6,112 nt of DNA from Anaerolineae bacterium (lineage in GTDB: Bacteria; Chloroflexota; Anaerolineae; UBA1429), in the NCBI GenBank assembly GCA_007118555.1, contig SKRJ01000181.1, positions 1 through 6,112 of the forward strand. Reading direction: 5' to 3'. The notes beneath the pieces were generated by a model, which had not been told where the DNA came from, made no database searches, and worked only from the letters and a program-made list of their open reading frames with translations. A program made the translations under genes and the position numbers. Below are positions 1-5,497 of the stretch, one piece after another; position 1 is the first letter of the stretch; every line of letters starts with the position of its first letter.

Positions 1-314
1 CGGATCGCTCGGAGGTATGTGCGCGTCACGACAACGCTGGGCCCCCTATAGGCCTCGTTCTGGGCATAGCTCGAACTGGTCTGCTCCACCTGCCACCCTG
101 TGGGAAGAGCTCCGATTGGCAGCAGAAGGGTCTCGGGCGCGGCACCCCAAGGTACCATCGCCTGAGGCATAGTATCCTCCCGGGCGGGCTCGATCCTTGC
201 TTGCCTGTGCAGCATCGCGCCCACCGTCGCCAGTCCAGCCACGATCACACAACAGAAAAACGCGAGTAGAAGGATGCCTATGGTCGGGATCGCTCGCCCT
301 GCTCTTGGTTGCAT
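1..314 (-). CDS. Membrane-anchored exported protein of unknown function, N-terminal part
   Basis: The reading frame starts at the ATG complementary to 312-314 and is open to the left edge, so only the first 104 residues are present. A purine-rich site (GAGGAAAGG, complement of 320-328) sits just upstream and decides the start. Residues about 9-34 form one long hydrophobic segment with a positively charged N-terminus (R4, R7), containing C21-C22 but no lipobox. I read it as an uncleaved signal anchor or a signal peptide placing the rest outside the membrane. The following residues, about 37-60, look like a linker, and a folded domain seems to start near residue 65 (LLLPIGALPTGWQVEQ). I recognise no family. 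The gene lies 48 bases downstream of the lipoprotein gene that ends at 363, on the same strand, and probably shares its transcript. An overlapping minus frame (46-354) is a shadow with no signal sequence. Confidence 0.72.
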   Translation of the reverse strand, partial: MQPRAGRAIPTIGILLLAFFCCVIVAGLATVGAMLHRQARIEPAREDTMPQAMVPWGAAPETLLLPIGALPTGWQVEQTSSSYAQNEAYRGPSVVVTRTYLRAI

Positions 315-362
315 GGTTGCCTTTCCTCGTTTCTTCCTGCTCAGATGCCACCATTCGGGCGA

Positions 363-995
363 TCAGCTAGAGCCATCCCGGCAAATCGTCTCCCGCTGCT
401 CATGGATCTCCCCATCGACGATCTCAAAGTCACACACACAATTGCAGTCAGATCCGTGACGATAGCACATCACGCCCCCACCATCGCCAAGGTCGGTTAC
501 CGTGGCTATGCAACCCGCTACACCCCGCTCAGACAAGTACCGATGTGCTATAGAGACAACTTCTCGGACCTGCACGCCATCGGGACGGCGCTGCTGAGCC
601 ATGTTGGGGGAGCGTCCTGTCAGATCCTGGTAATGGATTATGGCGAGACCGGACTCGACATGGAAGATCACCGATACACTGACAAAGCCTCTCTGAAACG
701 GACGAGGGATGCGCTGGCCAAAGCGGAAAACATACCTCCCGCGCTGGTCGAGCATATGCTCGGATACGGCTGCATACGACATACCCTGATAGTAAGCACG
801 AGGAAACATACGCCGGACGCTGGCTTCGGCCCATGCGAGAAGGGCGTCGATGTCGATCTCGTCCTCTTCGAGAAGAGGCAGCGGGGCGGCGACGAGCACC
901 TCTCCCGGCTCGAACGGTTCCGAGCAGCCTGCCAGGAAGGCTGACACCGTGCACGCCGCGATCAGTATTGTCAGCAGCCGAAGAGCCTTGATCAT
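363..995 (-). CDS. Exported lipoprotein with cysteine-rich C-terminus, function unknown
   Basis: The product has 210 residues. Residues 1-24 are a textbook lipoprotein signal: MIK start, hydrophobic core, lipobox L21-A22-G23-C24, so the mature protein is probably lipidated at C24 and sits outside the cytoplasm. The ATG at 993-995 is chosen because GGGAGGAG lies directly upstream and because a start further up (1043) would add 16 charged residues before the signal. Residues 42-50 are acidic (EEDEIDID). Residues 50-125 look like an alpha/beta domain, vaguely like exported PepSY-type domains, which is a weak impression only. The last 50 residues carry six cysteines (C162, C177, C184, C186, C188, C205), including a C-N-C-V-C cluster, which could form disulfides or bind metal. 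It is the first gene of a probable two-gene unit with the gene starting at 314. A 211-residue plus-strand frame over the same bases lacks all of these signals. Confidence 0.82.
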   Translation of the reverse strand: MIKALRLLTILIAACTVSAFLAGCSEPFEPGEVLVAAPLPLLEEDEIDIDALLAWAEASVRRMFPRAYYQGMSYAAVSEHMLDQRGRYVFRFGQRIPRPFQRGFVSVSVIFHVESGLAIIHYQDLTGRSPNMAQQRRPDGVQVREVVSIAHRYLSERGVAGCIATVTDLGDGGGVMCYRHGSDCNCVCDFEIVDGEIHEQRETICRDGSS

Positions 996-1111
996 CGTCT
1001 CCTCCCTGCAGCGAACGGCGAGCGCCCGGTCATCGTCCCGCACACGTCTCGCCGTGACACTGTTTCCGCGAACGCCCTTGGCAGAGCACCCAACGGCACT
1101 GAACCGCGCCC

Positions 1112-1140
1112 AGTCTACCGGGCATGGAGGGCAAGGGCAA
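1112..1140 (-). promoter_or_regulatory. Candidate sigma-70 type promoter for the Cys-rich lipoprotein unit
   Basis: On the minus strand TTGCCC (1135-1140) is followed after 17 bases by TAGACT (1112-1117), each matching the sigma-70 consensus at four of six positions. It lies just downstream of the hairpin that ends the previous gene, and about 117 bases before the ATG at 995, leaving a leader of about 110 bases. The rest of the 996-1165 gap shows nothing else I can name. The call is by inspection only. Confidence 0.4.
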
Positions 1141-1165
1141 GCACGGGAACGCCCCTCCCAAACAG

Positions 1166-1205
1166 CCAGAGACCCCTGAGCACTGACTCGCTCAGGGGTC
1201 TCTGG
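1166..1205 (-). terminator. Long perfect hairpin, probable terminator of the lipoprotein gene at 1235-1741
   Basis: Arms 1166-1181 and 1190-1205 are perfectly complementary over 16 bp (core CAGAGACCCCTGAGC), with an 8-base loop at 1182-1189. The hairpin starts 29 bases beyond the stop codon at 1235. There is no long T-run on the minus strand after it, only TGTTT, so it is not a classical intrinsic terminator, though the stem is very stable. It could also act as an RNA 3' end stabiliser. Confidence 0.7.
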
Positions 1206-1234
1206 GCAGCGATAGCCTCGTCTATGCGCGGCTC

Positions 1235-1741
1235 TTAGTCCGCAAGAGGCACGTTGTCGATCGCCAGCTCGAACGTGGTCGTCATGCCGTTGACGTCGAC
1301 GGTGTAGGTGCCGGCGGGCAGCCCCAGGATCGGCAGCTCGATGGCCTCCTCAAAGGACACCAGCGCCATCGTGCACATCGCCTCGGGATCGCGGTAGGTG
1401 CCGAGGGTGACGGCAAAGGTGCCGGCGTCCTCATCGATCTCCATGCGCATGTCGACGATGCTCGTGCAGCCGTCGGGCAAGAAGCCCTGCGCAACGACCG
1501 CGGCGGTGGCGGGCAGGCTCTCCATGAGGATCACATAGAGCTCGTCCACCGGTGCCAGCCCGGCGCCCACGTCGCCGACGGGCGCCAGATCGATCACGTC
1601 GTCCACCGGAGCCGGCTCATCCACCACCGCGTCACCATCGCGATACATGAATCGTGCCGCTACGACACTGCTGCACCCGCTCAACATCATCGAGACCACG
1701 ACCAGGGCGCACAACCACACCAACAGATTCCGCTTCTTCAT
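1235..1741 (-). CDS. Exported lipoprotein with acidic/proline linker and a predicted beta-sandwich domain
   Basis: The product has 168 residues. Residues 1-23 form a lipoprotein signal: MKKR start, hydrophobic core, lipobox L20-S21-G22-C23. The ATG at 1739-1741 follows GGAGGGAG. A longer frame from 1918 would bury the signal 59 residues inside and is rejected. Residues 36-68 are a flexible linker with three APV-type units (A44-P-V-D, A53-P-V-G-D, A63-P-V-D-E). Residues 69-163 look like an all-beta domain: C92 and C123 are placed to form a disulfide, and the stretch LPAGTYTVDVNGMTTTFEL (142-160) resembles the last strands of an immunoglobulin-like fold, a pattern common in small exported bacterial lipoproteins. 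No catalytic motif is seen, so a binding or structural role at the cell surface is inferred. It is transcribed away from the ester-cyclase gene and ends at a strong hairpin. I see no convincing promoter in its 1742-1896 upstream region. Confidence 0.83.
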   Translation of the reverse strand: MKKRNLLVWLCALVVVSMMLSGCSSVVAARFMYRDGDAVVDEPAPVDDVIDLAPVGDVGAGLAPVDELYVILMESLPATAAVVAQGFLPDGCTSIVDMRMEIDEDAGTFAVTLGTYRDPEAMCTMALVSFEEAIELPILGLPAGTYTVDVNGMTTTFELAIDNVPLAD

Positions 1742-1896
1742 CTCTCTCCCTCCATCCAGGGTACTCTTGGAAACTCTGGGGCACTCTATTGGCCCCGATA
1801 TCGTCACTGCCTTAATGACGTCGAATGGCCGGCCAGGGTTCCCGGCAGAACCAGATTCTTGCAGGCAAATGAGGCGATCTGATCCCAGGAATACCC

Positions 1897-1926
1897 TTGA
1901 CATATTATGGCTCGCCATGGTATGCT
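1897..1926 (+). promoter_or_regulatory. Strong sigma-70 type promoter with palindrome in the spacer
   Basis: TTGACA (1897-1902) is a perfect -35 box. TATGCT (1921-1926) lies 18 bases further on and keeps the key T, A and final T of the -10 box. A start of transcription near 1933 would give a leader of about 48 bases before the ATG at 1981. An imperfect inverted repeat, CATATTATGG (1901-1910) and CCATGGTATG (1915-1924), fills the spacer and overlaps both boxes, as expected of a repressor or activator site. Confidence 0.65.
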
Positions 1927-1980
1927 GAGAGAGAAAGATGAGTGATGTGCTAAAGTATTACCGTTACAGGAGAGTGCAAG

Positions 1981-2460
1981 ATGACCAGGCAAGAGATCGA
2001 GACCCTCACGAGACGTTACATGGATGCGTTCATGAACGGCAACGTTGACGATGCGGCCGAGTATATGGCCCGTGACGCCGAGGGCCAGTTTCCCGGCTTT
2101 GACGAGAACGGAAGCTATGGCTTTGTGACCCTCTTTACCGGGCCGGAGGGGTATGCGCAATCGATCCAAAACATTCACAACTCCTTCCCGGACTTTGGGG
2201 GGAAGATTGACGAGCTCATTGTGACCGAGAACAAGGCGGTGATTCGCTACACGGTCGGAGGTACGTTCGAGCGCGATTTCCTGGACCTGCAAGCCACGGG
2301 CAAGCATTTCGAGTACGTGGCTATCGATCTGGTCCATTTCGAGGACGGCAAGATCGTCAAGACATGGACCGTCTGGGATGAGTTGCGCGGCTGGCAACAG
2401 GCCGGTGTTCTCCCGGAATGGTCGCTGAGCTATGCTTCGGGGTGGGAAGGGCTGCAGTAG
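1981..2460 (+). CDS. SnoaL-like / ester cyclase family protein
   Basis: The product has 159 residues with no signal peptide, so it is cytoplasmic. It has the layout of the SnoaL-like branch of the NTF2-like alpha+beta barrel fold: N-terminal helices (IETLTRRYMDAFMNGNVDDA, 6-25), a glycine-rich turn G54-P-E-G, the helix ending in NSFPDF (67-72), then strands with the family pattern T107-G-K-H-F-E-Y and F120-E-D-G-K-I-V-K-T-W-T-V-W-D-E (120-134), and a final helix GWQQAGVL. Family members include polyketide cyclases and many uncharacterised proteins called ester cyclases. The fold does not fix the substrate, so no reaction is assigned here. The start is supported by AGGAGAG at 1968-1974, 6 bases before the ATG. 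It seems to be a single-gene unit, with its own promoter at 1897-1926 and stem-loops after the stop. Its base composition looks slightly more AT-rich than that of gdhA. Confidence 0.85.
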   Translation: MTRQEIETLTRRYMDAFMNGNVDDAAEYMARDAEGQFPGFDENGSYGFVTLFTGPEGYAQSIQNIHNSFPDFGGKIDELIVTENKAVIRYTVGGTFERDFLDLQATGKHFEYVAIDLVHFEDGKIVKTWTVWDELRGWQQAGVLPEWSLSYASGWEGLQ

Positions 2461-2485
2461 TCTTCCCTTTCGCCACGGTATAGGC

Positions 2486-2531
2486 CAGGCCCTGGACGCT
2501 GCTCCGTAGTGATGGGCATCGCCAGGGCCTG
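2486..2531 (+). terminator. Stem-loop after the ester-cyclase gene, possible terminator
   Basis: CAGGCCCTGG (2486-2495) and CCAGGGCCTG (2522-2531) are perfect 10-bp inverted arms around a 26-base loop, beginning 25 bases after the stop codon. No T-run follows, and the loop is long, so termination is an inference from position. Confidence 0.4.
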
Positions 2532-2543
2532 ACGATACTAGCG

Positions 2544-2574
2544 CAGCCTCTTGTAGCCAGGGACCAACAGGCTG
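2544..2574 (+). other. Second stem-loop in the gap before gdhA
   Basis: CAGCCT (2544-2549) pairs with AGGCTG (2569-2574), continued after a C-C mismatch by TTG (2551-2553) with CAA (2565-2567). The loop is 11 bases. It follows the 2486-2531 stem-loop by 12 bases. The rest of the stretch 2575-2690 shows no gene, repeat or RNA I can name. Confidence 0.3.
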
Positions 2575-2675
2575 GGGCGGTGCTGGTGTTGCCTGTGCAA
2601 GTGTGCTCGCTCAAACACAAGAGCCGAGCCAGAGATCACCCCCTATGCATCGATAGATCGGCAAAGGAACGACCG

Positions 2676-2705
2676 TTTTTGCCTCTCGGGTGTTCTGCGT
2701 ATACT
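2676..2705 (+). promoter_or_regulatory. Candidate promoter of gdhA
   Basis: TATACT (2700-2705) matches the -10 consensus at five of six positions. The -35 side is weak: TTGCCT (2679-2684) is only 15 bases away, while the T-rich stretch from 2676 has better spacing but poor sequence. A start near 2712 would give a leader of about 130 bases. The weak -35 would fit an activator-dependent promoter, which is inference. Confidence 0.45.
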
Positions 2706-2717
2706 AGGTAGCCAACT

Positions 2718-2782
2718 GCTGGCCCGTGGAAGGATACCCACCGGCCCAGCATGCGGCGCTCCCGGTGCTGCGAGCGTTCCGC
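2718..2782 (+). promoter_or_regulatory. Structured leader of gdhA: two adjacent hairpins
   Basis: The first hairpin, 2718-2750, pairs GCTGG with CCAGC, then CC with GG and GTGG with CCAC, with one bulge and one mismatch around the loop AAGGATAC. The second, 2753-2782, pairs GCGG with CCGC and CGCT with AGCG around a 12-base loop. Both lie between the putative transcription start and the ribosome binding site at 2829. Some pairing is expected by chance at this GC content, and I recognise no known riboswitch class. Confidence 0.3.
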
Positions 2783-2828
2783 TGAACCATCAGTCGGAAG
2801 CGAGGGCACTCTTGCCCCGTGCACAGCT

Positions 2829-2843
2829 AGGAGGAGCGTCGTG
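2829..2843 (+). promoter_or_regulatory. Ribosome binding site that fixes the GTG start of gdhA
   Basis: AGGAGG at 2829-2834 is a full anti-Shine-Dalgarno match, 6 bases before GTG at 2841-2843. The in-frame ATG at 2751 has no such site at a useful distance. Confidence 0.85.
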
Positions 2844-4094
2844 TCCCATCAGGCCAACCCGTTCGAGACCGCCCAGCGACAGCTCGATCAAGCCGCCGAG
2901 TTGCTCGGCCTCTCCCCCGGCATGCGCGAGTTCCTGCGCGTGCCCATGCGCGAGCACCAATTCTCCATTCCCTTGCAGATGGATAGCGGCGAGTATCAGG
3001 TCTTTACCGGCTACCGCGTGCAGTACAATCTGGCGCGGGGCCCGGGCAAGGGCGGCATCCGCTTTCACCCCGAAGAGACCGTTGACACGGTGCGGGCCCT
3101 CGCGGCCTGGATGACCTGGAAGACCTCGGTGGTCGACATCCCCCTGGGCGGCGGCAAGGGCGGCGTGACCTGCGACCCCAAGAACATGTCGCTGTCCGAG
3201 CTCGAGCGCCTGAGCCGCGCCTATATGCGTGCGGTGGCCCATCTGATCGGGCCCGACCGCGATATCCCCGCGCCGGATGTCTACACCACGCCCCAGATCA
3301 TGGCCTGGATGATGGACGAGTACGAGATGATCACCGGCAAGCACCAGCCAGGGATTATCACGGGCAAGCCGGTCTCGCTGTTTGGCTCGCTGGGGCGCCA
3401 CGATGCCACCGCCCGCGGCGGGGTCTATGTGGTGCGCGAGGCGGCCAAGGCCATGGGCATGAACCTGCAGGACAAGACGGCCGCGATCCAGGGGTACGGC
3501 AACGCCGGCAGCCACGCCCACCGGCTGGGCGGCGACCTTTTAGGGCTGCGCGTGGTGGCTGTCAGCGATTCGCGGGGCGGCGTCTACAGTGAGCACGGCA
3601 TCGACCCCGAGGCGGTCGCGGACCACAAGGCCAAGACCGGCAGCGTGGTCGGCCTGCCGGGCACCGACACCATCACGAATGAGGAGCTGCTCGAGCTTCC
3701 GGTAACGGTGCTCTTTCCCAGCGCCCTCGAGAATGTGATCACCGAGAGCAATGCCCCCCGTATGCAGGCGCAGGTGGTCGCCGAGCTGGCTAATGGGCCC
3801 ACCACGCCCGAGGCCGACGATATCCTCTTTGACAAGGGCGTGACGCTGCTGCCCGATTTTCTGTGCAATGCCGGTGGCGTGACGGTGAGCTACCTGGAGC
3901 AGGTGCAGAACGCCAGCAACCACTACTGGCCCCTGGAGCAGGTGTATCAGAACCTCGACGCCACCATGTCCCGGGCCTATCATGCGGTGCACAAGCTGGC
4001 CAGCGAGCGCCAGATCCATCACCGGCTGGCGGCCTACCTGGTGGCGGTGGCGCGGGTCGCCGAGGCCGTCACCGTGCGGGGTTGGGTCAAGTAG
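2841..4094 (+). CDS. gdhA: Glutamate dehydrogenase (Glu/Leu/Phe/Val dehydrogenase family)
   Basis: The enzyme interconverts glutamate and 2-oxoglutarate plus ammonium using NAD(P), linking nitrogen assimilation with the citric acid cycle in the cytoplasm. The product is 417 residues, the usual length for the hexameric family. The N-terminal dimerisation/substrate domain carries [11 protein letters not shown] (K70), MTWK (K94) and PLGGGKGG with the expected catalytic lysine K106, and APDV with the expected catalytic aspartate D146. The segment [10 protein letters not shown] (186-194) matches the family's domain-boundary motif, usually written with E-A-T-G-R-G. The Rossmann domain has GYGNAG (218-223) and [12 protein letters not shown] (238-249). 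The C-terminal NAGGVTVSY (343-351) includes S350 at the glutamate-binding position. Coenzyme preference cannot be read safely from this. The GTG start is set by the AGGAGG at 2829. An unknown gene follows 81 bases later on the same strand. Confidence 0.96.
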   Translation: MSHQANPFETAQRQLDQAAELLGLSPGMREFLRVPMREHQFSIPLQMDSGEYQVFTGYRVQYNLARGPGKGGIRFHPEETVDTVRALAAWMTWKTSVVDIPLGGGKGGVTCDPKNMSLSELERLSRAYMRAVAHLIGPDRDIPAPDVYTTPQIMAWMMDEYEMITGKHQPGIITGKPVSLFGSLGRHDATARGGVYVVREAAKAMGMNLQDKTAAIQGYGNAGSHAHRLGGDLLGLRVVAVSDSRGGVYSEHGIDPEAVADHKAKTGSVVGLPGTDTITNEELLELPVTVLFPSALENVITESNAPRMQAQVVAELANGPTTPEADDILFDKGVTLLPDFLCNAGGVTVSYLEQVQNASNHYWPLEQVYQNLDATMSRAYHAVHKLASERQIHHRLAAYLVAVARVAEAVTVRGWVK

Positions 4095-4126
4095 CTCCGC
4101 CTCGCCGTCCAGTACCGCCGGAGATC

Positions 4127-4162
4127 GCCCGGGGAGTCAACGAGCTCCTCGGGCTTGTTCGT
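4127..4162 (+). terminator. GC-rich hairpin with short T-rich tail between gdhA and the next gene
   Basis: GCCCGGGGAG (4127-4136) pairs with CTCCTCGGGC (4145-4154), 10 bp with one G-T wobble and an 8-base loop, followed directly by TTGTTCGT. It lies 32 bases after the gdhA stop and ends 9 bases before the next ribosome binding site at 4164. It may be a weak or partial terminator that lowers expression of the downstream gene, or a structure near its translation start. Confidence 0.5.
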
Positions 4163-4175
4163 CAGGAGGCGCATG

Positions 4176-4673
4176 ATGCCCTTTGCAGACAAGTTTCGTG
4201 CGATGATGGACATGCCGCTGCCGGGTGAAATGCTGGGGAAGATGACCGTCGAGAGCGTCGACGTGGGTCACGTCGGCCGCGGCGACGGCCACTATGCCTA
4301 TCCGGTGCGCCTCGTGCTGCGGGGGGCCGGCGGGCAGGCGGCGGTGCGGCGGGCGCTCAAGCCGCTCCTGGCAACGCGACGCACCACCTTTTCCGGGTAC
4401 GGCACGCCCTATCAGCTCTGGTTTGGCAGGTCCGAGATCGAGAGCCTGGGCGATGGCCGTTACAGGGTGAGCGTCGAGGGCGCCGGTGTGCGCGTGCATC
4501 TGGAGAGCGACCTGGCGCGTTTTTGCCAGCACTTGGCCAGCCAGGGCCTGCTGAGCGTTGCGCCGGAGGACCAGGACGCGCTGGTGGCCGGGTACATCGA
4601 GCAGTACCAGGGCGACGTGCGCCGCCTGGTGGGCCGTTACCGCACACGGCTGCGCAAGAGCGAGAGTGGCTAG
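4176..4673 (+). CDS. Unrecognised cytoplasmic protein, 165 residues, behind gdhA
   Basis: I do not recognise a family. AGGAGG at 4164-4169 is 6 bases before the ATG at 4176, the same spacing as for gdhA, so this start is preferred over the adjacent ATG at 4173 or one at 4155. No signal peptide or membrane segment is seen. The N-terminus is methionine-rich (MPFADKF, MMDMPLPGEMLGKM). The middle looks alpha/beta: VRLVLRG (44-50), a basic helix QAAVRRALKPLLATRR (54-69), then FSGYGTPYQLWFGRSEIESLG and RYRVSVEGAGVRVHL (89-103). The C-terminus is helical and ends very basic (RRLVGRYRTRLRKSESG), which could contact nucleic acid or membrane surface, though that is speculation. Base composition matches gdhA. 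It may be co-transcribed with gdhA, with the hairpin at 4127-4162 reducing read-through. The unit ends at the hairpin at 4707-4747. Confidence 0.78.
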   Translation: MPFADKFRAMMDMPLPGEMLGKMTVESVDVGHVGRGDGHYAYPVRLVLRGAGGQAAVRRALKPLLATRRTTFSGYGTPYQLWFGRSEIESLGDGRYRVSVEGAGVRVHLESDLARFCQHLASQGLLSVAPEDQDALVAGYIEQYQGDVRRLVGRYRTRLRKSESG

Positions 4674-4706
4674 ATAGGCGTTCAGCCATTGCAGACGGAG
4701 GTGTCT

Positions 4707-4747
4707 GACGCCCACGGAACGCGGCAGGCCGTGATTCCGTGGGCGTC
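4707..4747. terminator. Hairpin between convergent genes, probable two-way terminator
   Basis: GACGCCCACGGAA (4707-4719) and TTCCGTGGGCGTC (4735-4747) are perfect 13-bp arms with a 15-base loop. It lies 33 bases after the plus-strand stop at 4673 and 37 bases beyond the minus-strand stop at 4785, so it can serve both transcripts. Neither side has a T-run, as with the hairpin at 1166-1205. Confidence 0.65.
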
Positions 4748-4784
4748 TCTGACGGATGGTCTCGTCATCGATGCGGCCGGTAAC

Positions 4785-5234
4785 TTATTCGACGATGATC
4801 TCGCCCTCCATGCCGGCCTCGGCGTGGCCGGGCACATCACACCAGTAGTTCAGGGTCTGGGGCGTATCGGTCTCAAAGTCGAGCCAGGTCTCGGCGTCCC
4901 TCGACGAAATGTACGACGACGCCAGGTTCAGCTCACGGATGGCGATGTTATGCTGCATGCCGTCGCCGTTGATCAAGTTCAGCCGTACGCGCTCTCCTGC
5001 GGCGACGACGAGCGTCGGGTTGACCTCGCCATCGATAGCGTCCCCTACGCCGACGAACACTAGATCGCCGTTCTGTCTGTCTGTGCGCAGGGTGAACTCG
5101 ATGTCTATGTCATTGGCGGGAGGCGGATCGACCGGCTCCTCGGGCGCACAGGCAGCCAGCAGGATCGCGAACAAGACGAGAAACAGCAAGCCATATCTGT
5201 GTCGGACAACGGGGGGTAACTGTCGGGCTTTCAT
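4785..5234 (-). CDS. Cupredoxin-domain lipoprotein (plastocyanin-like, type 1 copper)
   Basis: The product has 149 residues. Residues 1-29 are a lipoprotein signal with lipobox L26-A27-A28-C29, followed by an acidic, proline-rich tether (PEEPVDPPPANDIDIE). Residues 45-149 form a cupredoxin beta barrel: PTLVVAAGERVRLNLIN is the usual second-strand pattern, H95 lies in MQHNIAI, and Y-W-C-D-V-P-G-H-A-E-A-G-M gives C132, H137 and M142. These four residues are the complete type 1 blue-copper ligand set, with the C-x4-H-x4-M spacing and the PGH-x2-AGM look also seen in nitrite-reductase cupredoxin domains. It is too short for a multicopper oxidase, so an outer-face electron carrier or copper-binding protein is likely; the redox partner is unknown. 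The ATG at 5232-5234 has AAAGGAGG upstream. A longer frame from 5366 would run through the promoter and is rejected. It ends convergently with the gene at 4176. Confidence 0.92.
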   Translation of the reverse strand: MKARQLPPVVRHRYGLLFLVLFAILLAACAPEEPVDPPPANDIDIEFTLRTDRQNGDLVFVGVGDAIDGEVNPTLVVAAGERVRLNLINGDGMQHNIAIRELNLASSYISSRDAETWLDFETDTPQTLNYWCDVPGHAEAGMEGEIIVE

Positions 5235-5365
5235 AGGATGGCCCTCCTTTGAAAACAATAAGGTCGGGGCGCAAGGGGCAGAGTGGAAGGGAGCTCGTTT
5301 GATCCGCTTGCGTGCCGCGCGATTACACTGCCAATACCAAGATAACTTTATCAATATGCTATTCA

Positions 5366-5395
5366 ATTATACAATGCCCGAACAGTGCATGTCAA
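5366..5395 (-). promoter_or_regulatory. Consensus sigma-70 promoter of the cupredoxin gene
   Basis: On the minus strand TTGACA (5390-5395) and TATAAT (5366-5371) are both perfect consensus boxes, 18 bases apart, in an AT-rich island (about 5325-5380). Transcription would start near 5359, giving a leader of about 125 bases. Within that leader GATAA (5341-5345) and TTATC (5348-5352) form a short palindrome, which could be an operator but is too short to rely on. I see no textbook copper-regulator site. Confidence 0.75.
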
Positions 5396-5437
5396 GGGCG
5401 CCACGCGCCAACGGGTGAGGTCCGGTGCCTTTGATGC

Positions 5438-5443
5438 TATAGT
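5438..5443 (+). promoter_or_regulatory. Possible -10 box of the ASCH gene
   Basis: TATAGT matches the -10 consensus at five of six positions and lies 54 bases before the GTG start. No good -35 box is present at 17 bases (GTGAGG at 5415-5420). It faces away from the cupredoxin promoter, so the 5235-5497 gap is a divergent control region. Confidence 0.4.
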
Positions 5444-5497
5444 GGTCTCGCAGACTGGCCGAGGAGACGAACGGACCCATGACAACGGGAGGTGCTC

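Noticed and set aside
309..944. A 211-codon open frame on the plus strand
   Set aside because: It is the antisense of the minus-strand lipoprotein gene, which has a signal peptide, lipobox and ribosome binding site. The plus frame has no such signals.
1742..1918. An N-terminal extension of the lipoprotein frame at 1235-1741 by 59 residues
   Set aside because: It would place the signal peptide in the interior and overlap the divergent promoter region. The ATG at 1741 has its own ribosome binding site.
2461..2700. A possible tRNA or other structured RNA gene in the gap before gdhA
   Set aside because: No tRNA arm pattern or T-loop motif is seen, and the stems do not form a cloverleaf.
2751..2840. 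An upstream in-frame ATG that would lengthen glutamate dehydrogenase by 30 residues
   Set aside because: It has no ribosome binding site at a useful distance, the added residues are Cys/Arg/Ser-rich and unlike the family's N-terminus, and GTG at 2841 follows a full AGGAGG.
2790..3521. A 243-codon minus-strand frame opposite gdhA
   Set aside because: It is a shadow frame caused by high GC in third codon positions of gdhA, rich in His, Ala and Gly with no family signal.
5235..5366. An N-terminal extension of the cupredoxin frame by 44 residues
   Set aside because: It would start inside the -10 box of the promoter and bury the lipoprotein signal.
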